A DNA stretch of 64,000 nt from NCBI GenBank assembly GCA_905116865.2, contig CAJHNH020006968.1, positions 16,001 to 80,000 on the forward strand. The letters are read 5' to 3'. Positions 1 to 10,984 of the stretch are shown in pieces. Numbering within the stretch: the first letter of the stretch is position 1; every line of letters starts with the position of its first letter. Source of the DNA: Candidula unifasciata. Its lineage: Eukaryota; Mollusca; Gastropoda; Stylommatophora; Geomitridae. The notes beneath the pieces are model-generated. The model saw only the letters and a list, made by a program, of their open reading frames with translations, made no database searches and was not told the DNA's origin. The position numbers were made by a program, and so were the translations under genes.

Positions 1-76
1 TCAAAATGTGGCAGTTTCTTATATTCCGCTTGTATGAGAATTTTGGTACATGTAGGTGTTTCATTGTTAGGGTGCT

Positions 77-295
77 CTACATCATTTTCATCATCATCAT
101 CATCAGCATCATCATAATCATTATCATCGGCAACTGTTGCACGTGACAATACATCAATATTAACAGAAGCAAGGACAGCAGCAGCGGCAGCAACAGTAGT
201 AGCCGCAGAAGTAGTAAAAGAAGTTGAAGAGGTAGTAGCTGTTGTTGTTGTAACTGCAGCAACAGTTGTAGAAGTGGTAGTAATAATGGTTATTG
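77..295. repeat. Trinucleotide-rich low-complexity tract
   Basis: TCATCA repeats at about 83-126 pass into a mixture of AGCAGC, GTAGTAG and GTTGTTG triplets. Open frames here encode only Leu/Gln/Met runs, so no gene is called. The TCATCA part resembles the ATG/TCA tails seen at LINE 3' ends elsewhere in this window. Confidence 0.7.
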
Positions 296-300
296 TGGTG

Positions 301-1362
301 ATGATTGTCACATGGAGGACGCTAGGCACGGCTACTGGTTTGAGCCGTGGCAAATGTTTTGCTTCTGCCAGACGGTGGCCGCTGCATTTTTGCTCCATTT
401 GTAGACTGAAAGGATATAGTTTCGTCGCCCAGCTTCTGAGTTGATAGTGCATGCCGTGACACTGTGAGCTGCGGATTTCATTTCGAATGTTTTTCGACTG
501 TGACCAACATGGTAGTGTGAATTGTAGATTCAGAAAATGGTGCGATGCCTGTCGTCACAATGTTGGCGGTGCCTGTATGTCATTGAAATTGATCGCGTGT
601 GCATCTGCTGATCTGTTGGTGACTTCTGCTACCATCCATGATAAACTGCAATTTTAATGTTGGACTGTTTGTTTTGGCACTTCGGAAGGCTACCGTATGC
701 TTTAAATGTGTGTGTATGCTAGTGCATATGCTGAGACAGCAGTTCTGTCAATCTTTCCACAAGGGACTGTGATAAACATTATGAGTTTTTCGCTGACACA
801 GGAGCGGAGCAACCATTGGGTGACCGTTTGCTATCAAACTGAAACTTACTATTAACAGATTACCAGCAAAAAACAGTAGAAATATAAATTAACGACAGTC
901 CGATGGCTGGGACTACTATCGGATTGTGAAGCTTTTTGTTTTGACGGGATCTAGACCTCAACCTCAGTAACTAGTGTATCAATTCTTTTGTCCTAGAATC
1001 AAGACAGAAGAACGGCAGCTACATGCAGAACCAACCAGGGCATTTTTACTGTTTGGTCTTGCTAGGCAACACATTCAGTAGTTTGCCATTGCCCTTCGGT
1101 TGGCTCTTGAGATTATTGTCGAAATCAACGCAATCATGATCATCTTGCAAGAACAGCAAGTTTAAAGGGGTGTGGCCAGACAAAAGAAGAAAAAGAGACC
1201 AACACAGAGTCGATGTCGTAAACCGCTACACGCTGCGGCATTTACTCAGGAGGGAATCCGATCACGTATGGGCTGAATGGTTGGATGTGCATGTCACCTA
1301 CCAGCGGAGCACGCCTATGCTGGTTGACTTTCCCACATCTTGTATACCTCTATGCAAATTCA
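301..1362. other. No gene recognised
   Basis: Ordinary AT-balanced sequence. I see no exon with convincing splice sites, no repeat family shared with the rest of the window, and no RNA gene. Confidence 0.5.
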
Positions 1363-1424
1363 ATCAATCAATCAGGTGCCGTCTTCACAATGAAGGTTGG
1401 CTGCAATGGATCTCCAACAGGATA
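1363..1424 (-). mobile_element. 3' end scrap of a LINE with (ATTG)n tail
   Basis: The sequence begins CAATCAATCAGG and continues CAATGAAGGTTGGCTGCAAT. The same block is at 21110-21145 at the 3' end of a longer LINE and, diverged, at 19368-19410. In minus orientation the element therefore ends with an (ATTG)n tail. Confidence 0.55.
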
Positions 1425-1550
1425 TAAGTGAATCCTTGGAAATAAAAGTGCACGAGGCGGAAGAACTGACGACAGACCGAGTTTCTTTCAGGCAGACCGT
1501 GATGAGAGCGACGTTCTGCACAGGACCTGCTATATGATGTTGACGCTCTT
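1425..1550 (+). mobile_element. LINE 3' coding scrap (family with ATG tail)
   Basis: Translation gives DRVSFRQTVMRATFCTGPA, nearly the same as DRVSFRQTIIRATLCIGPAT at 22614-22675. This is the C-terminus of a LINE reverse transcriptase protein. Only the last 40 or so codons remain. Confidence 0.65.
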
Positions 1551-2999
1551 CTCTGTGTTTTGAAGACACAAAAACTATGATGTTCGTTTTACAAAGTCAA
1601 CTTTAAAAGAGCTGAAAATAGTCCCTCTATGAGGACATAACTTAAAATATAAAATTAAAAAAAAAAAAGATAAAAATAAAAAGCGTCAGATGAGACAACA
1701 TCGCTGTACACAAAGAAAGCGGCCATAACTGCTATATTAAGAACGGAAATGAAGAACAGAATATGACAAGTGAAAATTAATTATAATTAAACATGGAAAT
1801 TTAAAAATAAAAAGCAATAAATTCCTGTCACTGGTAGTTAGAAACGAAAAATTAATTTTGCATGATAGAGCCAGTTCTTTCATTTCCAAACTATTGTTAG
1901 TCTGCCTCAAAGATGTTGTACATTTGACCATCTTTAAATCTTGCCAAATTTAACTCATCATCACAAAATTTGTTGCTGTTAAGCGTCGTGAGGGGGAATA
2001 ATTTGCGATCCATTGCACTTTGGCTGGCACTGAATGTTGTCCTACAGTGCAGGCGTAAAGTGTGGTTAATATACATTGTTTAAGAAATAGAGTGTGGACT
2101 TGACAGGCGCCTCTACGGGTTGTATTCCTAAAGACAGCGACAGATGCACCGAAGCCAGCCTTCATTACGAAAACGGCATAGTCTTTTGTTTTAAACAAAT
2201 CAATCGACACTCAATAGGTGATGTAGTTAATGAACATGCTGGCCACGTTAACATCTCAGACATTTTCTTGGTACTCTCTGAAGGCTCCACCGGCCTAGGT
2301 CAGGGCTGTTTAACTGGGTCACCCTATATCGCCCCGTTTCTGTGCCACTAAAAATCAACTGAAATGTCCTTCACTGTCTCATTTGAACAACTGTTGAACA
2401 AACAATTAGTCCCAAAACAATCTAGAAATATACGCTCGCAGTAAATGCATATTTCACTTGCTAGAGGCGCCACAGCCAACAGTCGCAACCAGAAATGCAG
2501 TCTGTCATTGATAGAAGAATTCGGGCACGATAAGTTGGCTATACACACTAAGAATTATTACATAAGGTACCTTATGTATTTCCCCAGCTCACATGTAAAC
2601 CGGCTTCCGGCCATATTGAATACCACGACACAACCGCTTTACAAATGAAAGGCAAAAACAGGAAAAACTCAGCTCACAGGGCTGCACCAAGCACTAAACT
2701 CAGTATCTCAGGCAGCGAAACCGTAGACTATCTTCCCAATGTGGAAACTGCATTAGCAAAGCGCTGTTGGGAGCAAAAATAACTTCGAAACTTAACAGTC
2801 TGCCATGCCTAATCCTCCATTTTTAGGCCGGTAGTCAAATTTATGTTTGGTCTTTTGCACTACCTCATTCTCGTGCAACTGCAAAAAGAGTTTTCGTCTA
2901 CTTAACAATGTTAAACAATTTTTTTTGGACACAGCAATGGTACAGCAATGAAATAATGGATATAGAATTTCAATTCTGATCAAATATAAGATACTCGTT
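1551..2999. other. No gene recognised
   Basis: Contains an A-rich stretch at about 1645-1690. Short open frames on both strands have no recognisable motif or splice context. Confidence 0.5.
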
Positions 3000-3001
3000 T
3001 T

Positions 3002-3008
3002 ATGTGTG

Positions 3009-3065
<57 letters not shown>
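3002..3065. repeat. (TA)n(TG)n microsatellite
   Basis: Alternating TA then a pure TG run of about 38 bases. Confidence 0.95.
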
Positions 3066-3067
<2 letters not shown>

Positions 3068-3665
3068 AAGACGCTTGATCTGTGTTTAAGAATTTAAAAA
3101 TGTGTACTTTTTGGTACCTTTTCAAAATAAATTGGGTACAATCCCCCTTCCCCCACCCCCAATTTTTTTTATTTTAGCAGCCTCGGTCGCGCCACGAAAG
3201 GTATTCGAGGCCTCACTACACAATATTCTCATAGTTACATTAACACTGGATACTTTGTAGCCATCCTTCATGGTGAAGACAGTATACTTCTTTCTTTCTG
3301 TCAAAATATACGTCTGTTTTGATTTTTATTTCCATACATTAAGTGATTGAAAAATAACAGCCCATTTCAAAATACTTCTAGTTTATTAACTAACTATAAT
3401 TTTTATAAGAAATGTGTACGAGATGAAAGAGTTGTTTTGCTTGAGGTTTCATTTAAAATTCATTATGGGAACCATATTACGCTATCATTTTTAGAGCTAC
3501 ACAGGAATCGATTGCTTCAGCTGGTCATTAAGAACTCTTGTGGAAAGGAAAACACATTCTTGTGGAGTTGAAGACCTAACATCTTGTATTCGCCCTTCAG
3601 TTTCTTCCAAAACAAAATAACCATCTGAAACACAGAATATATTTCTTATATATAAAATGAGGGGG
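3066..3665. other. No gene recognised
   Basis: AT-rich sequence with no shared repeat or convincing exon. Confidence 0.45.
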
Positions 3666-4187
3666 GAAAAGGTAAAGGACGCCTTTCCCCGCCTTCGTGC
3701 ATATTGGGCATATAGGGTTAGACCTATATTTTATTGACCAATCAACATATCGCCGGCCACTTTTACTTAACGGGGCCCTTCCTAGTAGCCATTCAAGGCA
3801 GAGTGGACCTGAGAGCCAAGGTCCTTGCCGTGTGAGTTCCGGAGCCGCATTGTGGGAAAACTGCCTACCCAACAAGCATGTCGTAGGAGTCGGCTAATTG
3901 AGGACCTTCTTTGAAGTCGGAGTGCATCTGCCTGAGCAGTAAGGAACCACCAACTGCACACAAATAAGCCAGTAAAACGGATGTACACGCAAAACTCAGG
4001 CATTAGTACAAAGACAAAGTCTAAATAGACAAACAACCAGAACTTTCCGCCGGAGCTTACAGCCCGTTAACAAAGAAGACAAAGAAGATAAGAAAAAAAG
4101 TCCGACTCCTTCAGGACCCGAACCCACCACCTTTTGATCCGTAGGTTAGCGTCTAGCCACTACATCACGGTGGCCCTCTTTCTCAGA
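3666..4187 (-). mobile_element. SINE1 copy split by a REP4 insertion
   Basis: The tail half (GGTAAAGGACG, then GGGCATATAGGGTTAGACC and TCAACATATCGCCGGCCAC) lies at 3666-3825. The tRNA-like head in reverse (GAACCCACCACC, then CGTCTAGCCACTACATCACG) lies at 4090-4185. The middle is a different repeat, so the SINE was present first. SINE1 is a tRNA-derived, non-autonomous retroposon that uses LINE enzymes. Confidence 0.8.
3826..4087 (-). mobile_element. REP4 repeat inserted in SINE1
   Basis: Shares CGTAGGAGTCGGCTAATTG, TAAAACGGATGTACACGCAA and CCAGAACTTTCCGCCGGAG with copies at 43475, 44705 and 54340. It ends with an imperfect GAAGA-rich run, the usual end of this family. No coding capacity is seen. 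It is most likely a non-autonomous retroposon. Confidence 0.65.
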
Positions 4188-4395
4188 CATAGGATGACCA
4201 TAAGTCCCGTTTTCACCAGGACAGTTTCGTTGTTTATGTAGATCCACGCCGTCCCGTCAATTGTCCTAACTGATGTTATGGTTACCGTACACATATTATA
4301 TTTATTATCAGATATTATAACATTAAATGATTATCTCTTATACATGCAGGTTACATTCTCATACCCTCAAAAATACACACAGAAAGTAACAAAAA
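4188..4395. other. No gene recognised
   Basis: Unique-looking AT-rich sequence between two transposon fragments. Confidence 0.4.
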
Positions 4396-4660
4396 CTAGG
4401 GGAATAAAAATATTAATGCAGTGAAGGCGTGGAGTACCTTTAATGTTGTCGATCCATATTTCCTCAATCTCTTGTAGCTGATCTTCTGAGATGTAGTGCT
4501 TGTGATGGTATTTGATCTTGCTGCATTCCTATTTCCTAATGAATCTAGTACTAGGTGTCGTTCCCACAATTTGCTTGATGATTTCATTATTCCCTCGATC
4601 TCAGATGGTTAGATTGGCTGCTTTTCTCAGGCACCTCATCTCGCAGGTGGTGATTTAATT
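4396..4660 (-). mobile_element. LINE C-terminal fragment, decayed
   Basis: In reverse it reads EMRCLRKAANLTI, then NEIIKQIVGTTPSTRFIRK, with stops and frameshifts, as in the region after the reverse transcriptase domain of RTE-like LINEs. A related block lies at 15990-16300. Confidence 0.55.
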
Positions 4661-4734
4661 AATATTGAATAATATTTTCAACTAAAGATTTTTTTTTCAA
4701 CTATTCTGTTTTATCGAAACGAACCATGTCAGGA

Positions 4735-6190
4735 GAGAATAGAGCCTTAGAATGTCGTGTTGCTCGAATCAGTCAGTCATTAACTGTACCACACATACAG
4801 AGAGAATGAAGCCTTAGAATGTCGTGTTGATCGAATCAGTCAGTCATTAACTGTACCACACATACAGAGAGAATGAAGCCTTAGAATGTCGTGTTGATCG
4901 AATCAGTTAGTCATTATCTGTACCAGACATACAGAGAGAATGAAGCCTTAGAATGTCGTGATGATCGAATCAGTCAGTCATTAACTGTACCACACATACA
5001 GAGAGAATGAAGCCTTAGAATGTCGTGTTGATCAAATCAGTCAGTGATTAACTGTACCAGACATACAGAGAGAATGAAGCCTTAGAATGTCGTATCTGTC
5101 GAACTAGTCAGTTAACAACTGTACCACACATACAGAGAGAATGAAGCCTTAGAATGTCGTGTCTGTTGAACCAGTCAGTCAACAACTGTACCACACAGAC
5201 AGAGAGAATGATGCCTTAGAATTTCGTGTTGATCGAATTAGTCAGTCATTAACTGTACCACACATACAGAGAGAATGAAGCCTTAGAATGTCGTGTCTGT
5301 AGAATCAGTCAGTCAACAACTGTACCACACATACAGAGAGAATAAAGCCTTAGAATGTCGTGTCTGTAGAACCAGTCAGTCAACAACTGTAACAAACATA
5401 TAAAACCAGAAGCTCGTGTCTTCACAAATGACTCAAAACCTTAGAATTCTGTCTGTAGAATCAGTCAGTCAACATTTGTTGCGTCTCCTTCCCTCCACCA
5501 GCTAACCAGTCAGTCAACAGATGTAGCACACATACAGAGAGAATGAAGCCTTAGAATGTCGTGTCTGTAGAATCAGTCAGTCAACAACTGTACCACACAT
5601 ACAGAGAGAATAAAGCCTTAGAATGTCGTGTCTGTAGAACCAGTCAGTCAACAGATGTAGCATACATACAGAGAGAATAAAGCCTTAGAATGTCGTGTCT
5701 GTAGAATCAGTCAGTCAACAACTGTACCACACATACAGAGAGAATAAAGCCTTAGAATGTCGTGTCTTTAGAACTAGTCAGTCAACAAGTGTACCACACA
5801 TACAGAGAGAATAAAGCCTTAGAATGTCGTGTCTGTAGAACCAGTCAGTCAACAACTGTACCACACATACAGAGAGAATGAAGCCTTAGAATGTCGTGTC
5901 TGTAGAATCAGTCAGTCAACAACTGTACCACACATACAGAGAGAATAAAGCCTTAGAATGTCGTGTCTTTAGAACTAGTCAGTCAACAAGTGTACCACAC
6001 ATACAGAGAGAATAAAGCCTTAGAATGTCGTGTCTTTAGAACTAGTCAGTCAACAACTGTACCACACATACAGAGAGAATAAAGCCTTAGAATGTCGTGT
6101 CTGTAGAACCAGTCAGTCAACAGATGTAGCACACATACAGAGAGAATAAAGCCTTAGAATGTCGTGTCTGTAGAACCAGTCAGTCTGTAC
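4735..6190. repeat. 67-bp tandem satellite, about 21 units
   Basis: The unit contains AGTCAGTCAACAACTGTACC, ACACATACAGAGAGAATAAA and GCCTTAGAATGTCGTGTCTG. Units differ by a few bases, in two subtypes (TGTTGATCGAATC on the left, TGTCTGTAGAACC on the right). A break at about 5395-5515 carries unrelated sequence including CTTCACAAATGACTC, which recurs just after the array at about 6210. There is no reading frame, since 67 is not divisible by 3. Confidence 0.95.
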
Positions 6191-6790
6191 CAAACATACA
6201 TCAGCTCACTCTTCACAAATGACTCAAAATTTCGTTGATCATTCAAACATTATTTCGACTTCTCCCCTTCACCTGCTTGCATACCTATATTGTAGCTACA
6301 TCCACAGACGCACTGTCATCGCCGCGGCGTCAGCAAAAAACTAAACTTTTAAGCTAAATAAAAATAGCCGGAAACATATTTTGGTTGCTCAAAAGACATG
6401 CAGACAAGGCTTAGACACGAAATTTTATAGCAGAAAAATAACATCTTCCGTAAAAATGAACAAGGGCAAAAGCAGGTACATTCATCTTCTGTTTTTTTAA
6501 AACTTTGTGGATGAAACATCTGACATTTTGAAACACAAAGCATGACTGGGAAAATAAAAAAGATAGAAATAGAAGAATGTGAAACGGACGTTAGGATTTG
6601 CGAACATTTTAAAAGGGAAAATAAACTAGTTTAAAGCAAACTCGAACAAAAATATTTTGCGAGGAAATTAGATTTTCGGTCTTTAATTATTGAATGACAA
6701 ATACATATATATGAGATTTTACAGCATTATCACGCGAAATTAGCCTTCTTCTACAAATCAAATTCATCCTTTTACAAATCGAATTTACCC
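6191..6790. other. No gene recognised
   Basis: AT-rich sequence following the satellite. Short frames only. Confidence 0.45.
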
Positions 6791-6807
6791 TTCCGCATAT
6801 TAATTTA

Positions 6808-6880
6808 CCTCCCCCCCCTCCCCCCCCCCCCTCCGCCATACCCTTCTCCACCACCCTCCCCCCTACCCCCACCCCCTCCA
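6808..6880. repeat. C-rich low-complexity tract
   Basis: Several runs of 7-11 C broken by T and A. Confidence 0.85.
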
Positions 6881-6911
6881 AAGTATTGTATTATTTTATC
6901 ATGTTCTGATG

Positions 6912-7094
6912 TCCTCACGTGGGTTCTGGGGCCACATTGTGGTGGGGGGGGGATAAAGAGAGACCCACCACTGCTTCTCTACCAAGCAGAAGGGTCGACG
7001 CACTGGAGGATTACATCCGCCTGAGAAGCAAGGAACCGCAGGTTTGCATACAATACGCAAAATCTGTAGGACGGATGTGCACGCAACACGTAGG

Positions 7095-7125
<31 letters not shown>

Positions 7126-7250
7126 GCTCGTTACCCAACATACCACAGCAATTCTCATCGCCGAGCGTTTGGATCTCAAAGCGTGAGCTGAATGCTCCGG
7201 TTATATAGTATTTACGTACACCAGAGCCTAGCTGCCAACACAAACAGACA
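6912..7250 (-). mobile_element. REP4 copy containing a (TG)n run
   Basis: AGAGACCCACCACTGCTTCTC, then CTGAGAAGCAAGGAACCGCA and GGACGGATGTGCACGCAACA, match the REP4 consensus in reverse. A perfect TG run at 7099-7125 interrupts it. The usual GAAGAA end is missing. Confidence 0.55.
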
Positions 7251-7820
7251 CAAACGGACCAGTCACTAACAAATGACCATTAGATCCGCGTTAAGGCTCC
7301 ACACAACATTTTACACACATATCCACCCGACATGATTAACCCGTTCTTATTTCAGGAAGAAAACTATAACACCACTATGGTCACACGCGAAAATTTTCAC
7401 ATTTCGGAACTACCCAAAATCAAAAACTGTTTTCAGTACTTTTTGGCAAAATAAAATAATCAAAATTTTAAAACTGTAAATGGTGGTCCAAAGGAGATTG
7501 TATGGAAAAGCGCGCCCCTCTACGAAATACGCCTGGCCGAATCAAAGGGAGACAAAACAAACAGGAAACACCAAGTAAAAAGAGGGAAGACATGCACAAG
7601 TAACAACAAGGTGGAGGACGAGCGGTTTGATTCCGATGGAAGCAACAAGCCCAGAAATGGCACAAACACTAGAATTCAGTCACAAAAGTGATGCAAATAA
7701 CGCAGACCACAAATATAGGCGGAGACTGCTAGCAGCCTCGGCTAGCTAGCCGCAGTCTGAACGTGGTCGACCTTTTCAGTTTTTTTCTCAAAAGGACTAG
7801 GACTGTGTGTGGCCCAGCGG
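7251..7820. other. No gene recognised
   Basis: No shared repeat and no supported exon. Confidence 0.45.
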
Positions 7821-7885
7821 TGACTGACTGATTCATACAGACACTACATTCTGAGGCTTTATTCTCTCCTGACAAAGTCATTGTG
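7821..7885 (-). repeat. Single inverted unit of the 67-bp satellite
   Basis: GACTGACTGATTCATACAGA followed by ACATTCTGAGGCTTTATTCTC is the reverse complement of one 67-bp unit. The adjoining CTCCTGACA matches, in reverse, the TGTCAGGAGAGAAT that starts the large array at 4727. Confidence 0.75.
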
Positions 7886-8730
7886 CTATTAGCCTGACAA
7901 CACCACTGAAGGGAATCAGGTTTTAAATATCAAGAGGAACTTGGCAGACTATTTTCACTTCATCAACGGAAAGAAACATTGCCAAAATGTTTTAAAAATT
8001 GGCGGAAAACATGTGAGAAGTGTGAAAAGCCTTAAGAAGATTGATTATCTTGACAATGATTGGGTTGTCAAACCCATTGATAGAGGAATTATTTCACCTG
8101 ATCTCACGTCGGATACTTTAACAGACATCATGCATTCGCGTCAGTGTGTATGCGCGCGCGCATGCGTCCATATGCGTGTACATTTAACCTTTGACAACAT
8201 TATAAGGTTATTTCCTGTTTTCCGAATGGGTCATGACGTCATAACTCAAAATAAAACAAGGCGAGCCGTACATGCGATACGTGTAACCGACAGCCACTTT
8301 GTAAGCACAGAGTTCACGGAGATGAGACAAGAAGAATGGCTTTAAGGAAACACTCTCTTTTTACAAGACAAAAACATTATGTTAATTACCCAGTGCCCTT
8401 GTCAGAGAGAAGTATACATAGAAACAATGTAAGGTTTACGATGAAGGGCTTTCAAGACAAGAGAGGCAACTACATCGGGCGGTGATTGCTGTGATAGTTT
8501 TAATGTTGAGTTGTCGTTCCTGGGAGGACGCAGATTTAGAAATCATGAATTCAAATTAGCTGGGCCGGTTTCAGTTCCTGACAGCTATTTTAACATAATT
8601 TATATTTCATGGCTTGTGTTTCCCCGTTAAGAACTTATATTTTTTTTAACCTAACGACAGCGTTATATTCCTAAAATGTATTATTTTCCCGTTAACTGCC
8701 CCGAATTGCCCGTTAACAATCAAGGTCAAC
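7886..8730. other. Upstream flank of the host gene, no other gene recognised
   Basis: An open frame at 7941-8345 lacks an ATG at its start and matches nothing I know. A short GCGCGC run occurs at about 8150. The only notable site is the CRE palindrome at 8234. Confidence 0.4.
8234..8241. promoter_or_regulatory. Perfect CRE palindrome
   Basis: TGACGTCA, the full binding site of CREB/ATF factors, lies about 575 bp before the likely transcription start. A chance match cannot be excluded for an 8-bp site. Confidence 0.35.
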
Positions 8731-8734
8731 TTGA

Positions 8735-8742
8735 TGACGTTA
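8735..8742 (+). promoter_or_regulatory. CRE-like box
   Basis: TGACGTTA lies 34 bp before the TATA-like box, at the usual distance for a proximal CRE. Binding is inferred only. Confidence 0.35.
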
Positions 8743-8775
8743 CAGGATTGTGGCAGAATGGGCGATGAGTTTTGG

Positions 8776-8783
8776 TTTAAAAG
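8776..8783 (+). promoter_or_regulatory. TATA-like box of the host gene
   Basis: TTTAAAAG lies about 30 bp before a pyrimidine-rich CCATTG at 8807-8812. Transcription is placed at about 8805-8812 on this basis. From there to 9058 there is no ATG, so the first ATG of such a transcript is the one starting the signal peptide. Confidence 0.4.
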
Positions 8784-8808
8784 GCAACACCAAGGCTCCG
8801 AATTTTCC

Positions 8809-9058
8809 ATTGAGAGATCAGTCGCTTGAGTTGTGCCAGCGATCCTTGTAAAGCTAGCTGTTTATCAGCCTGGTTTGAGGATTGGGGCATCAGCTTTGGA
8901 AGATACTTCTCGTAATCACCGTGATCCTGTTTCTTTAAGAGCTACATTTTTGACACATTCAGACGTTGCCGTCGCCCTGCAGTGAATTTATACCTGCAAG
9001 GCAGCAAACCTCTCAGAGTAAAGGTTGTGACTATCTGAAGGGAAGGAATTTTATCAAG
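8809..9058 (+). other. Probable 5' untranslated leader
   Basis: About 250 bases without any ATG, between the TATA-like box and the start codon. The 5' end is approximate. Confidence 0.45.
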
Positions 9059-9180
9059 ATGTCACACTGGAAAGAAATGTTGCTAGCTTGTTTGGCCCTT
9101 TTAGTTGGGTCAATACAGGCCCAATCTTATGTAAGTCAGGCTGCTCCGGGTACATCGCCAAGAACCTGTGACGCGTTAAG
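9059..9180 (+). CDS. Secreted prohormone-like protein, exon 1 (signal peptide)
   Basis: First coding exon of the only host gene found here. The ATG is the first in the predicted leader and has A at -3. Residues 1-21 form a signal peptide: a short polar start, the hydrophobic core MLLACLALLVGSIQA, and likely cleavage after Ala21. One cysteine (Cys37) follows. The exon ends at 9180 in phase 2 before GTAATA, and Arg41 is completed by the first base of exon 2. The protein would enter the secretory pathway. I do not recognise a family. The signal peptide and matching intron phases make a real gene likely; the product name rests on cleavage motifs in exons 2 and 3. Confidence 0.8.
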
Positions 9181-9428
9181 GTAATAATCGTAATTGTCTC
9201 ACAAATATATAACTGATTAATTATTTATGTGCCCTTTATTTAATAATTTTAAACAGTTCACAATAATTGAAATAATGATTGCATCGTGTTATCACCATCG
9301 TTGGCGTCTTCATCATTATCATTGTCGTCATCATCATCATTATCCTGTAGAGGTCGTGTATACGTCACACAAGGTTTGCGGTTTTTCTGTCATTGCTTTC
9401 TATCCTGTGTGGGTTCTGCACAAGCATC

Positions 9429-10022
9429 TTTAGGTCTCTCTCATCAACGTCTGCTTTTAGGTCTCTCTCATCAACGTCTGCTTTTAGGTCTCTCTCATCA
9501 ATGTCTGCTTTTAGGTCTCTCTCATCAACGTCTGCTTTTAGGTCTCTCTCATCAACGTCTGCTTTTAGGTCTCTCTCATCAACGTCTGCTTTTAGGTCTC
9601 TCTCATCAACGTCTGCTTTTAGGTCTCTCTCATTAATGTCTGCTTTTAGGTCTCTCTCATCAACGTCTGCTTTTAGGTCTCTCTCATCAACGTCTGCTTT
9701 TAAGTCTCTCTCATCAACGTCTGCTTTTAGGTCTCTCTCATCAACGTCTGCTTTTAGGTCTCTCTCATCAACGTCTGCTTTTAGGTCTCTCTCATCAACG
9801 TCTGCTTTTAAGTATCTCTCATCAACGTCTGCTTTTAGGTCTCTCTCATCAACGTCTGCTTTTAGGTCTCTCTCATCAACGTCTGCTTTTAGGTCTCTCT
9901 CATCAACGTCTGCTTTTAGGTCTCTCTCATCAACGTCTGCTTTTAGGTCTCTCTCGTCAACGGCTGCTTTTAGGTCTCTCTCATCAACGTCTGCTTTTGG
10001 GTCTCTCTCATCAACGTCTGCT
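9429..10022. repeat. 27-bp minisatellite, 22 units
   Basis: The unit includes TTTAGGTCTCTCTCATCAAC followed by GTCTGC. Copies are nearly identical. Because 27 is divisible by 3, all frames without a stop stay open: RSLSSTSAF units on + and DVDERDLKA units on -. It lies inside intron 1, so I treat it as non-coding. Changes between units fall at all codon positions. Confidence 0.95.
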
Positions 10023-10186
10023 GTTGTTGTTTTTATGTTGTTGTTTTCTTCCCTAGCCAAATTTACGTTCAGTAGTTTGTCATTGCTTTCGACGATTACA
10101 CCCGCTTAATATTCTTAATGTACGTTGTCCCGAACAACCATTATTGTCTGTTGCTTGCTTGCCTCATTGTACTACGACACAACACT

Positions 10187-10905
10187 AGATGGACGCGCAG
10201 TCACTGGGAGAAAATTAGCTCCAGATGTGCCAAAGCTAATCAAGTAATGGGTCAACTATCTCCCCTGTTGACACACAAGCAGATACCTCGGAGTACTACA
10301 GTGAATCTTATCAGAACTATTTTTTGGCCAACACTATGCTATCAGTGCCAAACGTGGAAACTTACATCCTCCAATGAACGTAAAATTGTGACAACGGAGA
10401 CGAAATATCTTAGAAGAGCTGCAGGAGTTTCAAAGAAAGACAGAATACGAAATCATGAAATCAGACGAATGCTAGGAATAAAGCCAGTCTTACAGGTCAT
10501 CAAAGAACAACAAATGAAATGGTTTGGACACCTAACAAGAATGCCCTGGTACTATCCGCCACAGCGAGCCACACTAGAACGTTACAAAGGGTATAGAGCG
10601 AGTGGAAGACCTCGGAAAATATGGAGTGATGGCATTAAGAACAGCCTTACAGAAATGAACATCAGTTGAACACAATCCAAAACCAAATGAGATCGAGACC
10701 AGAAAACGTCACCACAAATATAGCTGAAAGGAAAGTGAGCGGAAATGCGAGCGGACCTAGCTGAAAGTGACCCACCGAAATAGAATTTGAATTTGAATGA
10801 ACATCAGTCTTAATAGTGCTCTTGACAGGGCTCATCAACAAACATTACATCTCCCCCCGACACTTCAATGAGGTACAAGATGGAAGAGAAGAAGAAAAAA
10901 AAGAA
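10187..10905 (+). mobile_element. LINE 3' fragment with (GAA)n tail
   Basis: An open stretch encodes the end of a LINE reverse transcriptase protein: NQVMGQLSPLLTHKQIPRST, then KWFGHLTRMPWYYPPQRATL and SGRPRKIWSDGIKNSLTEMN. The WFGHLTRM and GRPRK motifs are usual for the C-terminus of RTE-like elements. After an inserted 129-bp element, the 3' UTR continues to a GAAGAAG-rich tail at about 10886-10905. A reverse copy lies at 55985-56562. The copy is 5' truncated and inactive. Confidence 0.8.
10667..10795 (+). mobile_element. 129-bp retroposon with 13-bp target duplication
   Basis: Identical AATGAACATCAGT sequences at 10654-10666 and 10796-10808 flank it. It ends with GAATTTGAATTTG, a simple hexamer tail. 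No coding. It interrupts the LINE 3' UTR, and the other copy of that LINE at 56120-56150 reads straight through the site. No clear RNA polymerase III boxes are seen. Confidence 0.8.
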
Positions 10906-10984
10906 GGTTCGCAATTAATTATCAGACCGTGTACCAGAGTTAGTCACACACAAAATGTTAACACAGTAATCGCCCTGAAGTAAA

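Noticed and set aside
3597..4036. Overlapping minus-strand frames at 3.6-4.0 kb
   Set aside because: They translate SINE1 and REP4 repeat sequence.
4735..6190. CRISPR-like array
   Set aside because: The repeats are head to tail with no unique spacers, and the genome is eukaryotic.
7941..8345. 134-codon frame upstream of the host gene
   Set aside because: No ATG at its start, a CGCGCG low-complexity stretch inside, and no recognisable motif.
9365..10109. DVDERDLKA repeat protein (minus) or RSLSSTSAF (plus)
   Set aside because: 27-bp minisatellite inside intron 1. Both strands are open because of the period, with no sign of coding constraint.
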